In this document: positions 22,044 to 34,723 of the stretch, one piece after another
Position numbering within the stretch: the stretch's first letter is position 1
Layout of the letters: each line of letters begins with the position of its first letter
Assembly (NCBI RefSeq): GCF_010093815.1
Contig: NW_022985551.1
Coordinates: forward strand, 1,995,087 to 2,059,086
DNA: 64,000 nucleotides
From: Pseudovirgaria hyperparasitica
Taxonomy: Eukaryota > Ascomycota > Dothideomycetes > Acrospermales > Acrospermaceae
Direction: 5' to 3'
The notes under the pieces: generated by a model
What the model saw: only the letters and a program-made list of their open reading frames with translations
Databases searched by the model: none
Told to the model about the DNA's origin: nothing
Program-made: the position numbers and the translations under genes

Positions 22044-22445
22044 TGTATCACACGTGCTTGGAGAGGTCAATGGTACAAAGAATGTGTGAAGGTGAGTTTT
22101 GTTGTGAAGCTAAAGTCAACAAATCAACTTTATTTGGATTTTGGTGGTACAAGGGTGATTCCGGGCTAAGTCCGAGGTGGTAGCTGGTGCCGACGACGAT
22201 AGCTTGCGTGCTCAATACTACGCATATGGTGGAGGAAATGTCATCGCGTCGTGTCGTGCAGATGGATGCACGCGAAGCTTGTCCGTTTGCTAGAGTGGCA
22301 CCTAGTATCTTTATATGTTTTACTCGCATTCCAAGACAATAGGCTTACCTGTTGATTCAATCCGTGCCAAGGTGTTCAGCACTTCATGTTTGCTGGTGGC
22401 AATCCGCGCATTCAACTATAGCTCCTAGAGAGGCAGAAGACTACA
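22044..22445. promoter_or_regulatory. Divergent promoter SFH5 / NDUFAF7
   Basis: 402 bp between start codons. A short upstream ORF begins at 22352 (+) and overlaps the NDUFAF7 start in another frame. No other element is evident. Confidence 0.45.
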
Positions 22446-24134
22446 ATGCGCTCCTCGCATCAGATCGCTTCTTCTGTCTTCTCGTTGGTGGCACGCAGAT
22501 CACAGAGATCAACACAATGCTCTCGTATCTGCAGGAGATGGCTATCGTCGGAATTCAAGAATCGGCAATGGTCGACTCCGTTAGCAAAGATGCTTGCCAA
22601 CGCCATTGAGGTGAACCACGCATACCGACCGGGTTGTAAACAATTGCTGATCTGTAACGGCAGGCTACGGGTCCAATCACAGTTGCTGCATACATGCGTC
22701 AAGTTCTTACATCCCCGGACGGAGGCTATTACACGAGCCAGACTGAGACTGGGCGAGACCAATTTGGCCAAAAGGGGGACTTTGTGACATCGCCTGAGAT
22801 ATCACAGATATTTGGAGAGCTCATTGGACTATGGTTCTTGACAGAATGGATGTCCCAAGGAAAGAGAAGCTCGGGGGTCACCATAATGGAGATGGGGCCC
22901 GGCAGAGGGACACTCATGAACGATATGCTACGGGTGCGTCTCGCAACACGATGAGATACTGGACAAGACTGATGGGTGTAAAGACGATACAAAACTTTGA
23001 GCCGATGGCATCTAGTATCGAGGCGATATATCTGGTTGAGGCAAGCCCAATATTACGCGAGGCGCAGAAGCAGTTGCTCTGTGGGGATGCGACAATGCAA
23101 GAGAATGACATCGGCTTCGAAAGCCAGAGCAAACATTTGGAGGGGGTCAAGGTCATATGGACCGAGGACGTCCGCCTGTTACCGAAAGGTAGGCCTCAAA
23201 CGGTGATCTGATCTCATACACTGATTCCTTACTCATGAGTTTAGATGCAAACGAGTCACCGTTCATCGTAGCGCACGAGTTCTTTGATGCTCTTCCAATC
23301 CACGTCTTTCAAAGTATCGAACAGACTGCTGATCATGGAGATAATGTCACTGCCCATGAACGGCCTGGTACTCCCACGACAGGGCAATTGAAAGGGCCGA
23401 CGCGTCAATGGCGAGAGTTGGTGATATCGCCTACGGCTGACCCAGATCCTTTGGCGCCAGACCTGGCCAAGCAACTTCCGGAATTCGAGCTATCAGTATC
23501 GAAGAAACATACACCACACAGCCTTTATTTACCAGAAACATCGCAACGCTACAAGGCACTGAAGCACGTCAAAGATGCAATAATCGAAATTAGTCCCGAA
23601 TCTTTGGCATATGTATCAGAATTTGCCACGCGCATAGGTGGCTCCGATACTCAGGAAGCGCTGAATAGTGCTAAAGCACAAGCTTTCTCGAAACCTACAG
23701 CTTCTGGAGCGGCCCTGATACTCGACTACGGTACCATGGATACGATACCAACAAACTCTCTACGCGGTATCAGACATCATGAGCGCCTCTCTCCTCTTGC
23801 TTCTCCTGGCGCTGTCGATGTCAGTGCAGATGTTGATTTTGTCGCCCTTGCGAATGCAGCCCTGGGCGCCAGCCCTAACGTCGTGGTTCATGGTCCTATG
23901 GAGCAAGGGACTTGGCTAGGTGCCATGGGTATTCAGACGCGTGCGGAGATGCTGATGACGAAGGCGCAGAGTGAGGAGGAGAAGAGAAGGATAGAAACAG
24001 GCTGGAAGAGGTTAGTAGACAGGGGTCCACAAGGAATGGGCAAGATATATAAGGCCATGGCGATTATACCATCCATTGAAGGAGATGCTACAACGCGGAG
24101 GCCTGTAGGGTTCGGCGGCGATATTTCAGTATAG
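22446..24134 (+). CDS. NDUFAF7: Mitochondrial arginine methyltransferase NDUFAF7 (MidA family)
   Basis: Four exons (22446-22610, 22664-22933, 22984-23188, 23245-24134) give 509 aa. Residues 1-36 are rich in Arg and Ser with no acidic residues, a typical mitochondrial transit peptide. The core has [39 protein letters not shown], the SAM site [30 protein letters not shown], and the active-site-region motif [16 protein letters not shown]. Human NDUFAF7 (441 aa) dimethylates Arg85 of NDUFS2 and is needed for respiratory complex I assembly. The fungal protein is longer because of inserts between about 235 and 300. All three introns have standard ends. Confidence 0.94.
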
Positions 24135-25147
24135 AAACGTAGCGGACTCCCTCGCATCGTCATGTACAACTACTGCACTCACAGCCACATGCATCCAAGA
24201 GGAGAGCCAAGAAATTTCACTCTTGGCATGAGTATAATTGAACCTCCTATGGTCTTCTATATACGAAAAAGCTAAAAGTTTCGTATCCTGAAAAGCGTCG
24301 CCTGTCTCACAGGAGAGTCTCATACATTCGCGACCCCGCCAGTCTTCTCCTCCTCGTTCAGCTGCTTGTCGTTCACATGTGGGCGTCCATGCCAAGGCAT
24401 CACCATCTGCATATGCAGCATCACTCCGCAACCTTTATCACAAAGCCTCTGAATAAGTTCGGTAATCGTCTTCTTATGGATATATATCCCTCATTCGCAC
24501 ATAAACTTCCTGCTTGCCCCCTAACCTTTCCAAAGCACTTGCCAAGTGTTCTGCCAAGAGAGAGCCTCGAATTCTCACGACATCGACGTCTACGACTTTC
24601 CTCCTGTCAGTTCTGACGGCCAATCGGCGCAAGGCACCCTGATAACAGTCTCAAGCGCATAAGCATTCCTTAGTAGTCCAGGACGTCCGTTTGATTGGCC
24701 AGACCACAGTGATGGTGGGTCCATCTTTTGAGCCGGAACTGGCCGTGCAAGTTTGAGTACCAAGAAAGACATCGGCTCGGGGTTCTCACTGAAATGCCAG
24801 CTTGCGTCACTACGTGCGCACGATTCGGGCTTGTAGACTACGACGGGGACGCGCTAGGTCTACTTAGGTCTGGGACAGGGTTGGCGGGTATTGCCGAGAG
24901 GGTCGTGTAGCATGTCTGTATCGCATGTGAGCGCACAGAGTCATTTCCGTCACAATGGAAAGCGTTATTATCGTACGGCATACAAAGTTCTATCTAGTGA
25001 CCAGACATGACCAGGTGCTAGTTCTCAACAATATTTGGCGTAATTTTGAGTTTTATGACTCCAAACACCATCTACGCAATGGATGAGGCAAACCAAGGCT
25101 AAGACCAAATCTAGATTTGGAAGGGAAATGTTCAAAAATTTCTATAA
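24135..25147. other. Intergenic region between convergent genes
   Basis: About 1 kb between NDUFAF7 (+) and the VPS9 gene (-). Short frames only; nothing recognisable. Confidence 0.5.
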
Positions 25148-27387
25148 TCACAACCCAGATTGCAGAGCTTGCCGCAATGCTGCTGCAAGCCTCTGATATT
25201 CCTTCAGCAACTCGTCCACCTCTCCTATTCGAACTGTTTTCGCATCTTTCATTTCCATGTACTTTTTAAGTGGTGGTGAGGTCTTCTTCAGCTCTTCCAA
25301 GGCCGTCAATGCTTTCACAGCCTTATCGTCTGGAATAGACACGGTCTCTGACTTCGTAGCGAGGTCCTTCCCTATCCCGGTTGCGGTCGCAGTCGCGGTG
25401 ACACCAGAGGGAGTTGATGTAGCGGGACCGCGACCGAAGCGTGGTATCATATTGATGTTGGCAAATCGATTCAGTGGGTTCAGAGATGTGCCGAGAGTCC
25501 GCATCGACTCTACTGCTGCATTACCGGTCGCTACCGGAGTCGTACCAGTTGCAGTTTGAATAATACTAGCGGTATTGGCCGTTGAATTCTTCTCGGATGC
25601 GAAAGCAACTCGTTTCCCGCTCCCACCACTCTTCGTACTATCGACGCTTCGTTCTCGTAAGGGACGTTTCCCACCGAAGATATCGGAGAGCTTGCTATCG
25701 AGGCGGGAGAGTGGCTCGTCTGGTTTTCCGTCCTCGTTTGTGCTCGCTGCATCTTCTTCCGGCGGTGGCGTACTCACGAGCTTACGTGCATCCTCCAAGG
25801 TCTTCGGAATGATGTTCTCATCTGGACCTATGGCACTGTTATTCTTCTGTTGCTCTCTCAATCGTCCAAAGAAAAACTTCATGCTCTCTTCGAGAGTGTT
25901 GTTGATAGTATCCAGAGCTTGATCCGCACTAGACTTGATGCTCTCTCGTACAGCGTCACTTGCAGCTTCGATTTTGGTGGTTTGGGAAGTGATGAGATTA
26001 CTGAGACGCCGCTGTGCTCGGGGCGTTGGCGTGACCTGCCCTTTTGATGCTATTTCTGTGTGCGATGTTGGGGCCTCAGGTTCTTGTGACAGCCCCAAGT
26101 TCATAGGGCCGCTCTCACTCCTGGGTGTGGTGTGACTACTAGCTTTATCTGGGCCTGAAGGCAATTCACCAGCTCGCAGCGACGAGAGATCTACTGTCTC
26201 AAGAAATGATATAGCAGCCTCCAGATTGACTAGACAATATGCAGCTTCTCCATCCATGCGAGTATTGGCACGGAAACGCTGAATAAAATTAACATTGCTG
26301 ATGACGTTCACAGATTCGGGCGGTGAGGTGATCAATGTGTATATGAGGGTAGGAAGGATTTCATCCGCAGACGATGAGGCTGGGAAAATCCGGGAAAGTG
26401 TCTCGACGATGCTTTTATGAACAGCGGTCAGCTGTTGTAGCTTGCCAAGCGGGTACTGCTCCTCATCCATACGAGCGAGCCCGTTTCTGGCACCCGCAAG
26501 CCATTCCTTTATGATCTCTTCGTTTTGAGCCGTGGTTTCACGTAGTTCAGTTGTCACATCTTCGCTAGACACGAGAAGCTCTTTCAATCCTATCCCCACC
26601 AACGCTAATGCTGCGATCCTAGATCGAAGCTTCTGATCTCTTTCTCCATCATCAGTACTTCGGTGTCTCCACAGTTTCTCGTATAATTTGCTGCACACGA
26701 CTCGTTCAACAGCCTCTTCTAATGCTACTCTTTTCAGTTCTAGCTGTCTTCGTGCTTTTCGTCGATCAGTAACCTCAGACGGCGTCAGCATCTCGGATCC
26801 GCTACTTGAAGTCCGCGTCATCTTGGGATGAGAGCCAACTATCACATCACCTGAACTTGAACGTGTCTCCCTTCCTATTCGTGATGCAAGCGCGGCTATG
26901 TGCGTTCCTATCTGAGAGCTTGCACGAGTATAGAATTCTTGGAACATGTCTGAGAGGGTATCAACAGACAATGGCGTTGGGTGCACTTTGGCCGTAAGTG
27001 ATTCAAGAAACCTGCAGTGTATTCATGAGCGTGAATTCATAAGTACGGCTATTCTCTAGTTTACCTTTCCAACATACTACGAATCTCAATAGGCAGCTGC
27101 TCTAAAGTCGGGGGTCCTTCGACGACTGCATCCTCTGCTTCATCGCCATCGTTCGTAGGCTCGTCATCTTCCTTTGTTGTAAAAAAGTCGACCTTGGCTG
27201 CTTCGTCTTCTGACTCTGTCGAAGGAGCTATCTCGTGCGCCAGGATCTCCGGAATAGGATCAGCTCCAACAGTGCTGGCGCGACTTCGTGTCAACGGGCT
27301 GTCAGACGTGGTCTCCAGACGACTGAAGCTTTTGGAAGTCTGCAGAGGTCGCGATCGAGAGGCGTCATCAGACGTGGACCTCTGCAT
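25148..27387 (-). CDS. VPS9-domain Rab5-type guanine exchange factor
   Basis: Two exons (27065-27387, 25148-27011) give 728 aa. The exon junction restores EIRSMLERFLESLTAKVHP. Residues 1-90 are Ser/Glu-rich and disordered. A helical bundle comes next. The VPS9 core is recognisable from LPTLIYTLITSPP (about residue 326), NVNFIQRFR, and GEAAYCLVNLEAAISFLETV, where the aspartate and Tyr-Leu positions of the family are kept. After about residue 400 the protein is mostly low complexity (Thr/Ala/Ser) with a short C-terminal helix. VPS9 proteins load GTP on Rab5/Vps21-type GTPases at early endosomes. The long disordered tail resembles filamentous-fungal Muk1-type proteins more than Vps9p, which carries a CUE domain; I see no CUE domain here. 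Confidence 0.85.
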
Positions 27388-27744
27388 CTTTGGACTCTAC
27401 TAAAACAGTTTTTAGAGAAGCGCGAAGATTAGAAGTGGTAGGACAACAATGCCGGGAAATATTTAGCCTGGCAAGGATACAACATCAGATGCGCACATGC
27501 TATTGTCCTTGGGAAGTACAAAGGCCACGCTTGTTCTCATCTGGGTCGCATGGGGAGCCGTTCATTGGCGGGGCAGCTCTCAACTACGATCCATCGGCCG
27601 ATCCAGGCATACCATGGGACTAACGTCATGCATCACGCTGCCACTATTGACTTCCAACGCTTTCCTTATCACACTTCTGTTATCAAAGATCGTTGTACTT
27701 CTCCATATCGCGTACTTATGGTTTGAACAGTCGCATTCCACGAC
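27388..27744. promoter_or_regulatory. Divergent promoter VPS9 gene / ATG15
   Basis: 357 bp between start codons. No recognisable element or gene. Confidence 0.4.
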
Positions 27745-29649
27745 ATGTCTACAATGCGAACGCAACACCACGACTGCGCTTCAGCGGGGAGAGTAACGGC
27801 TAGGCTCCTACTGTCCTTCCTGGTTTTGTCGCCCGTATCGAAAGCAGAGCGTTCGCATCAGGACGTCCAACTACCAGTCATAGAGCCTCAGATACCTTTA
27901 CCACCCCAAAGTACCGATCATGACTTTGTTAGTCGGCCTACACTCACTACATGCACCATACGCTAACCCTAATCATAGACCTTAAGACATATCTTCCATC
28001 ATGGGACCTATCAGCACCCAGGCCTACATAGACGACTTGACATTCCACCCGAAGCCTCTTTGTTGGTTACATATGACGATGACACGACGAAGCACTATAC
28101 TGCGCCAAAGTCACTCAAAGCTCGAGCTGCACCCTTGAAGATACAAAGATTGGCGGATAGAACAAGGTCAACTATAGATTCTATGCTTGAGACGAGCCGC
28201 ATGACCGGAAAAGCAGCGGACCTTCCAATATCAGCTTGGGTCGAGGATGAGATCAAGGGCCCTAATGTTACCGATCAAGAGACTGTACTGAGCTTCGCTC
28301 GTATGGCGGCTGACGCGTACGTGATAACACCGAGTCAAAGCGACTGGTTACCCGTGGGAGGAGGATTCAACTATACCGAGGACTTCGGCTGGGAGACTGA
28401 TGGGCTTCGTGGCCATATATTCGCAGACACCGACAATCGGACCGTTGTGATTGGCCTCAAAGGTACCTCACCGGCTATGTTTGACGGAGCTGAGACCACG
28501 ACGAACGACAAGATCAATGACAATTTGTTTTTCAGCTGTTGCTGTGGGCAAGGTGGTCAATTCATGTGGAAACGCGTCTGTGACTGCCAGATGGATACGT
28601 ACCAGTGCAACTCCACTTGCTTGACCAAAAGCCTCCGGGCAAAAAACCGTTACTACTACGCGGCACAAGACTTGTACCACAACGTAACAGCTTTGTATCC
28701 AAATGCGGATGTATGGTTGTCTGGTCACTCACTCGGAGGCGCTGTGAGCAGTATGCTTGGACTCACGTTTGGTCTACCGGTCGTTTCATTTGAGGCGGTC
28801 CCAGAAGCTATGCCTGCTGCCAGGTTGGGTCTACCAGTACCTCCTGGCGATACTGTTGGCAGTATGTCAGCACGGGCAAGCACAGGGGGTTTCCATTTTG
28901 GGCACACCGCAGACCCTATATATATGGGGCTATGCAATAGCGCAAGCTCAATCTGCACCATTGCGGGATACGCAATGCAGAGCGTGTGTCATACGGGCTC
29001 TAAATGTGTATATGACACTGTGAAAGACTTCGGCTGGCGTGTCGGAATCGGATCGCATAAGATCGTCAGTGTCATATCTGATGTCATCGAGAAGTACGAG
29101 GCTCCGCCAAAATGTCAACAGTATTCGAACTGTTCGGACTGTTTTCTTTGGGATTATTACGAAAGCAACGGCACTGAGACGACCACAACAAGACTACCAA
29201 TCACGACATCATCATCCTACACGCGGACAAGAACCACCACTTGCAAAACGCCAGGTTGGTGGGGCTGTCTGGACGAGTCTACAACCGAAGACAGCACGAC
29301 GACCACGACCTCATCGTCAAGCACTTCTACATGCAGGACTCCTGGTTGGTTCGGATGTCTGGATGAAACCAGCACGACCACGACCACGTCCATTTCTAGT
29401 AGTAGCGGGTCTGCAGCACCAGCACCCACAGTCACTACGACCTCGATCTCTGAACCTACTGCAACATCGTCTTGTGCTACCCCTGGATGGTTTGGTGGAT
29501 GTCTTGACCCCTGGCCATCTATTACCAGTATGCCAGCTAAACTGACCAGTCGCCCAACGACTCTACCAGCTGCGACGAGCTGCACATCTTCGAAATGGTT
29601 TGGGATTGTTTGTGCGGATGTAAAGGGTCAATCGCACGAAGAGATTTAG
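27745..29649 (+). CDS. ATG15: Vacuolar phospholipase Atg15
   Basis: Two exons (27745-27927, 27979-29649) give 617 aa. The splice restores HDFTLRHIFHHGTYQHPGLH, a family hallmark; the intron has a CTAAC branch site. A hydrophobic N-terminal stretch (ARLLLSFLVLSPVS) is the signal anchor that sends Atg15 through the multivesicular body pathway. The lipase core includes FARMAADAY, VVIGLKGTSP, a Cys-rich insertion (FFSCCCGQGG), the nucleophile elbow VWLSGHSLGGAVSS and GFHFGHTADPIYMG, with Asp and His candidates for the triad. Atg15 breaks down autophagic bodies and membranes in the vacuole. Two start codons three codons apart are both possible. Residues about 475-617 form a Thr/Ser-rich tail with four Cys-Trp modules, described as a repeat. 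Confidence 0.95.
29235..29640 (+). repeat. Cys/Trp-Gly modules in the Atg15 tail
   Basis: Four modules are spaced by Thr/Ser linkers: CKTPGWWGCLDE, CRTPGWFGCLDE, CATPGWFGGCLDPW and a diverged CTSSKWFGIVCAD. The linkers look heavily O-glycosylated. Confidence 0.85.
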
Positions 29650-29959
29650 GCATCAATATTCAAACCAATATACCCCAACAATAAACATATGCCATGATTG
29701 TTCATTCAAGCATAACGACATACATAGTCCAGACCCATCTTGTTTAGTACACATAAGACACAGAGCCGAGGTATCAGATGTGCCAGTTGTATATAGCCAA
29801 ATGTAGTCACTCAAATCAAGTCTTCAAATCATGTGTGAAGTCTTCCATTGGTTTCTATGTGACAAGCGATAAGATTGGAGACCAGGCGGCTGAGGCCGTT
29901 CTCCGCGTAATTGTCACGATCCCCGAAATGTGCAGAACCTCCAAGTCCAGACCAACAGA
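29650..29959. other. Intergenic region between convergent genes
   Basis: 310 bp of AT-rich 3' sequence between ATG15 (+) and RPS14 (-). No gene. Confidence 0.5.
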
Positions 29960-30523
<564 letters not shown>

Positions 30524-30904
30524 GGTTGCGAATTTTGCTGTTGTTAGTTGTCGTTAGGATTAAACGTCCATTTACAAAAGGTGGGCTGTCAAATTTCGCC
30601 TCGCTTGTGGGATAGTTTGGCGGATGGAACGAAGTTTATCCGAGGACAGTCCGTGCCCCAAGCACCTTAAAAACTGTCGAAGAACTTTACTCTCATCTTT
30701 CAATTCTACACAGCAACTTCGCGCGCACCATTTTCCAGTAAAATCTCACCAATGCACTTTCTTTGACAGCTGCTTGAACGACCACTGCTTTTACTTGCAT
30801 TTCCGCCATGATCAAATAGCCCTGCAATAGCAAAACGTTACCTGCACTTTGTCGTCCACAATACCCGCGCAGTCGCCATCTTGTCTTGCACTAATCTAGT
30901 AGCC
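30524..30904. promoter_or_regulatory. Divergent promoter RPS14 / TYR1
   Basis: 381 bp. I looked for a TGACTC (Gcn4/CpcA) element expected of an amino-acid gene and saw no exact match. Confidence 0.4.
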
Positions 30905-32815
30905 ATGAAAAACAAGAGCATTGGGATCATCGGCATGGGCGTCATGGGTAAGATGTACGCCAATAGACTCAGCAATGCTGGATGGAGGTAAGATCATCTT
31001 CCCAATATCTTCTCACATCGGCATGAAATGGTACGTCTCACTTCCATGTTATCCCCTCACTCTCTATTATGATGACCTGAGCGCATTTGGCTCGAGTATG
31101 GCTTGTCCGAAGCTCTGTATCCGTTTTGGCTACAAAGATTAGGACGGAGTCGTCACTGATGTAACTTCTCGCTACCTTATTCTTTTTCGTCTGAATATTT
31201 TCATATGAATCCTTCATACACGCATATACCTACGTGGATCAAGCTAACTTCTCGAAAGTTACTGTGAATACTCAATCTAGCGAAAGTATACTGACCTCTG
31301 ATGCGTATCAGCATAAATGCCAGCGACGTACCCGAGAAATATGAGCAGTTGCAGAAAGAATATAGCGCTAGCGTAGGGCTCCATATGTACATATTTCACA
31401 TAAAAACAATACTGAGGCTTTTCAGAAAAATGTCTCAATCCTGCCGAACGGTCATCTCGTCTCGCGCTGTAGCGATTATATCATCTATAGTGTAGAAGCC
31501 AAGTTCATTAATGAAGTTGTAGCTCAGTACGGTCCTTGTATGATCACTTCTTTCGAAGCCCTAAACATAGCTGATATGAATCACCTCTCAAGCTACGAAG
31601 CTCGGCGCTATCGTTGGAGGGCAAACCTCTTGCAAAGCTCCCGAAATTGCTGCTTTCGAGAAACATCTACCCCCTGACGTTCACATTGTTTCCTGCCATT
31701 CTCTGCATGGCCCAGGTGTGGACCCAAAAGGGCAACCACTAGTATGCAATAGACATCAATATGTACTCCGGGGTTCACTGACCATTTCAGGTCTTGATCA
31801 AGCATCGAGCATCGGAAGAAAGTCTGGCACTCGTGGAGAATATGCTCTCGTGTCTTCAATCAAAGTATGTCCATCTTACAGCTGAACAACACGACCGTAT
31901 CACTGCAGACACGCAGGCAGTTACACATGCAGCTTTCCTAAGGTAGGCCCAGTACAGTACTCCCTTGGACTATCCTGACTGTTGCGCAGCATGGGTGCTG
32001 CTTGGAAGGCCAATAATCAATTCCCGTGGGAGATCGGGCGATACCTAGGTGGCATCGAGAATGTGAAGATCAACGTCACACTCCGCATATATGCGAACAA
32101 GTGGCATGTCTATGCTGGTCTTGCCATTCTGAACCCTGCTGCCCAGAAACAGATTAAGCAATATGCCGAATCTGTAACAGAGCTATACAAGCTAATGCTC
32201 GGGGGTCATCGCTCCGAGCTATCAGATCGCATCAAAACTGCGGGTGCTGCAGTATTCAGGTATGACCAAGACCAGGACCTGTTACTTGAGGATGAGCTTC
32301 TTGACCAATTTTCTCTGGGAGCTATCCCGAAAGAGAGGGTCAGGAATAATCATCTGAGCTTACTGGCCATGGTCGACTGTTGGTGGAAGCTAGGTATTGT
32401 GCCTTACGACCACATGATATGTTCGACTCCGGTAAGCATCACTTTGAAATGAGCTTCTATCTTCCTGACACTTCATAGCTGTTTCGAATGTGGCTTGGCA
32501 TTACAGAGTATCTGTTTAGAAAGCCAGATCTCCTTGAGGAGGTCATCGATACTGCCATAACCGATAACACGTTCCGTGCTGACGACTTGGAGTTCACGTT
32601 TGCCGCTAGGGTCAGTTGATTTTCACTTTTATCAATTGTTCGATTTATTGATGTACCTCAAGGACTGGAGTGATCGAGTCAGCCTGGGCCATTTCGACGG
32701 ATATAGGGCAAAGTTCGAAGACATTCAAAAATACTTCGCACCCCGGTTCCCTGAGGCAACCAAGCTTGGCAACGAAATGATCAAGACGATTCTGGAGAGG
32801 ACTAGGGAGAAGTAG
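30905..32815 (+). CDS. TYR1: Prephenate dehydrogenase (tyrosine biosynthesis)
   Basis: Eight exons (30905-30987, 31312-31372, 31426-31537, 31593-31741, 31791-31942, 31990-32431, 32479-32610, 32663-32815) give 427 aa. The Rossmann motif IGIIGMGVMGKMYANRL is near residue 6. Then come VSILPNGHLVSRCSDYIIYS, IVGGQTSCKAPEI, VSCHSLHGPGVDPKGQPL, LTAEQHDRITADTQAVTHAA, LRIYANKWHVYAGLAILNP and YDHMICSTPLFRMWLGITEY. Each aligns with yeast Tyr1. It converts prephenate to 4-hydroxyphenylpyruvate with NADP+. Intron 1 (324 bp) is far longer than the other six (47-55 bp). A frame reads through AAGTATGTCCATCTTACAG, which looks like an intron but is too short and encodes the conserved YVHLTA. Confidence 0.95.
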
Positions 32816-33415
32816 AGAATATCAAGACTTTGCCATACGATCAGCCTGTCTGGCACGCTAGCTATCTGTAAGACCACGTAGGAAGACGGATCGCTTGGCC
32901 TAGGCGGCATCACGGCAGATCGACTATGCTAGCTCCTTGGCGCGAATCGCAGACGGGAATGAGAATGTGTTTACAGGATGAATCGGTAGAACTCCCGTGC
33001 ACGCTACAAACTTCATGCCAACAGCCGAAATGATAGTTGCAGGCAAGGATGGTAAAAGTAACCGGACTTAAGTGCAGAGAGTCCCTTAAAGGCGATCCGC
33101 CGGCCGCGCTAGGGCATCGGGACCGGGCTCATATAAAGCCCGCAGCGGGCGGGTGTGGAGAGCTTACAGTAGGAACGTCATCGTCACTACAGCGCCATCT
33201 CCAACCAATTGACATAATAAATGGACTGGGACAGCTGAATCGATGTCGAAGCCTGTTGCGCCTCTGACTCTTCCCTGGGTAGACCTGCATATCTTTCTGA
33301 TGGCCCGTTAGGTTATGGAGGCATGCAGCACTTATCTTTGTCTCTCCGTCCTCTTCACTGCACACAGAAATTCCATTCGGGCTTCACCCAAAAATACATT
33401 CACCACGCTTCGACC
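32816..33415. other. Intergenic region
   Basis: 600 bp between TYR1 and the phospholipase gene, both on +. No gene is seen. A TATA-like CATATAAAG lies at about 33129. Confidence 0.45.
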
Positions 33416-34723
33416 ATGTCATCTGCTTCGACCAGTAATGCACTCTACGCCGCTGCCATCAGCTCGTCTCAATTGACTAAAGCGATTCCTGAGGAAGCGA
33501 AAGAGTTACGACACCATCAGAAGAACGGGAAGGGTTTTCTCAATCCTTGGAAGTCATGGAACGAACAAAGTGCTTTCAAGATCATCTCGACTGTTATATA
33601 GTGAGTGTCCCCGATATGATAAATCTACACCGAACCCAGTTGACCCCCGGCGCAGCCGCCGATTCAGCGGTAAGGCGAACACACCAGACACGAAACCTCC
33701 TACGGTACCTGTCCACAAGCCTACCTTCCTTCGCTCTCGAAATACCCAGGATCTAAGAGCTACGTGGCTCGGCCATGCCTGCTATTACGTGGAGTTTCCT
33801 GGAGGCTTGAGGGTACTCTTTGACCCTGTTTTCACACATCGCTGTTCGCCATTCTCTTTCCTTGGGCCCGCGCGATATACTGAGGCTCCCTGTCAAATTG
33901 AGGACATTCCGACAATTGATATAGTCATCATCTCACACAGTCATTATGACCATCTCTCTCACCCGACTATTATGAAAATCAAGAACTGTCACCCTAATGC
34001 GCACTTCTTTGTCCCTCTGAACAACAAGGCATGGTTTGTAGATTGTGGCATACACAATGTTACTGAGCTGGACTGGTGGGATGCGAAGGACTTAATATTG
34101 TCGAAATCAACCGAAGCCACGATTTTGAAGGCAAAGGAGGCGGGAAATGATCCAGAGACGATAAGTGCGACTATCGGATGCCTGCCCTGCCAACACATGT
34201 CTGCGAGGAGTCCATTCAACAAGGCGCATACACTTTGGGCATCCTGGAGTGTAGAGAGTGGTGGCAGGAAGCTTTGGTTCGGAGGGTAGGTGACGATCAT
34301 GTGTGTTCAAAGTCGAAGGGTTAACAATCAGCCAGCGACACCGGGTATCGCGCTGTGCCTGAGCTACCAGACACCGAAGACGACTACTCACCAGAGTTGA
34401 ACCTTCCTCATTGTCCGGCATTCGCGCAGATCGGAGCTCTCAGGGGTCCTTTCGACCTTGGACTCATCCCGATTGGAGCATACTCACCACGCTTCATCAT
34501 GTCTCCAATGCATGCCAATCCTTACGACTCAGTGAACATCTTCCTGGACACGAAGTGTAGGCGGGCGCTTGGCATGCATTGGGGTACTTGGGTTCTTACG
34601 GACGAAGACGTGCTTGAGCCACCAAGGATTCTGAGAGAGGCGCTCAGAAAGAAAGGTATAGATGAGGTTGGCGTGTTCGATGTCATCGATATTGGAGAGA
34701 GTAAGGAGTACGCAAGTCCTTAG
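33416..34723 (+). CDS. NAPE-PLD-type metallo-beta-lactamase fold phospholipase
   Basis: Three exons (33416-33600, 33656-34285, 34336-34723) give 400 aa. The motifs are [20 protein letters not shown], the zinc motif [10 protein letters not shown] with His156/His158/Asp160/His161, the metal ligand region [30 protein letters not shown] across intron 2, and [13 protein letters not shown] near the end. These are features of N-acylphosphatidylethanolamine phospholipase D and of yeast Fmp30, a mitochondrial inner-membrane protein. It should release N-acylethanolamines from NAPE. No clear transit peptide is visible in the first 50 residues. The second acceptor is CCAG at 34335; using the nearer CAG would break the frame. 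Confidence 0.9.
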
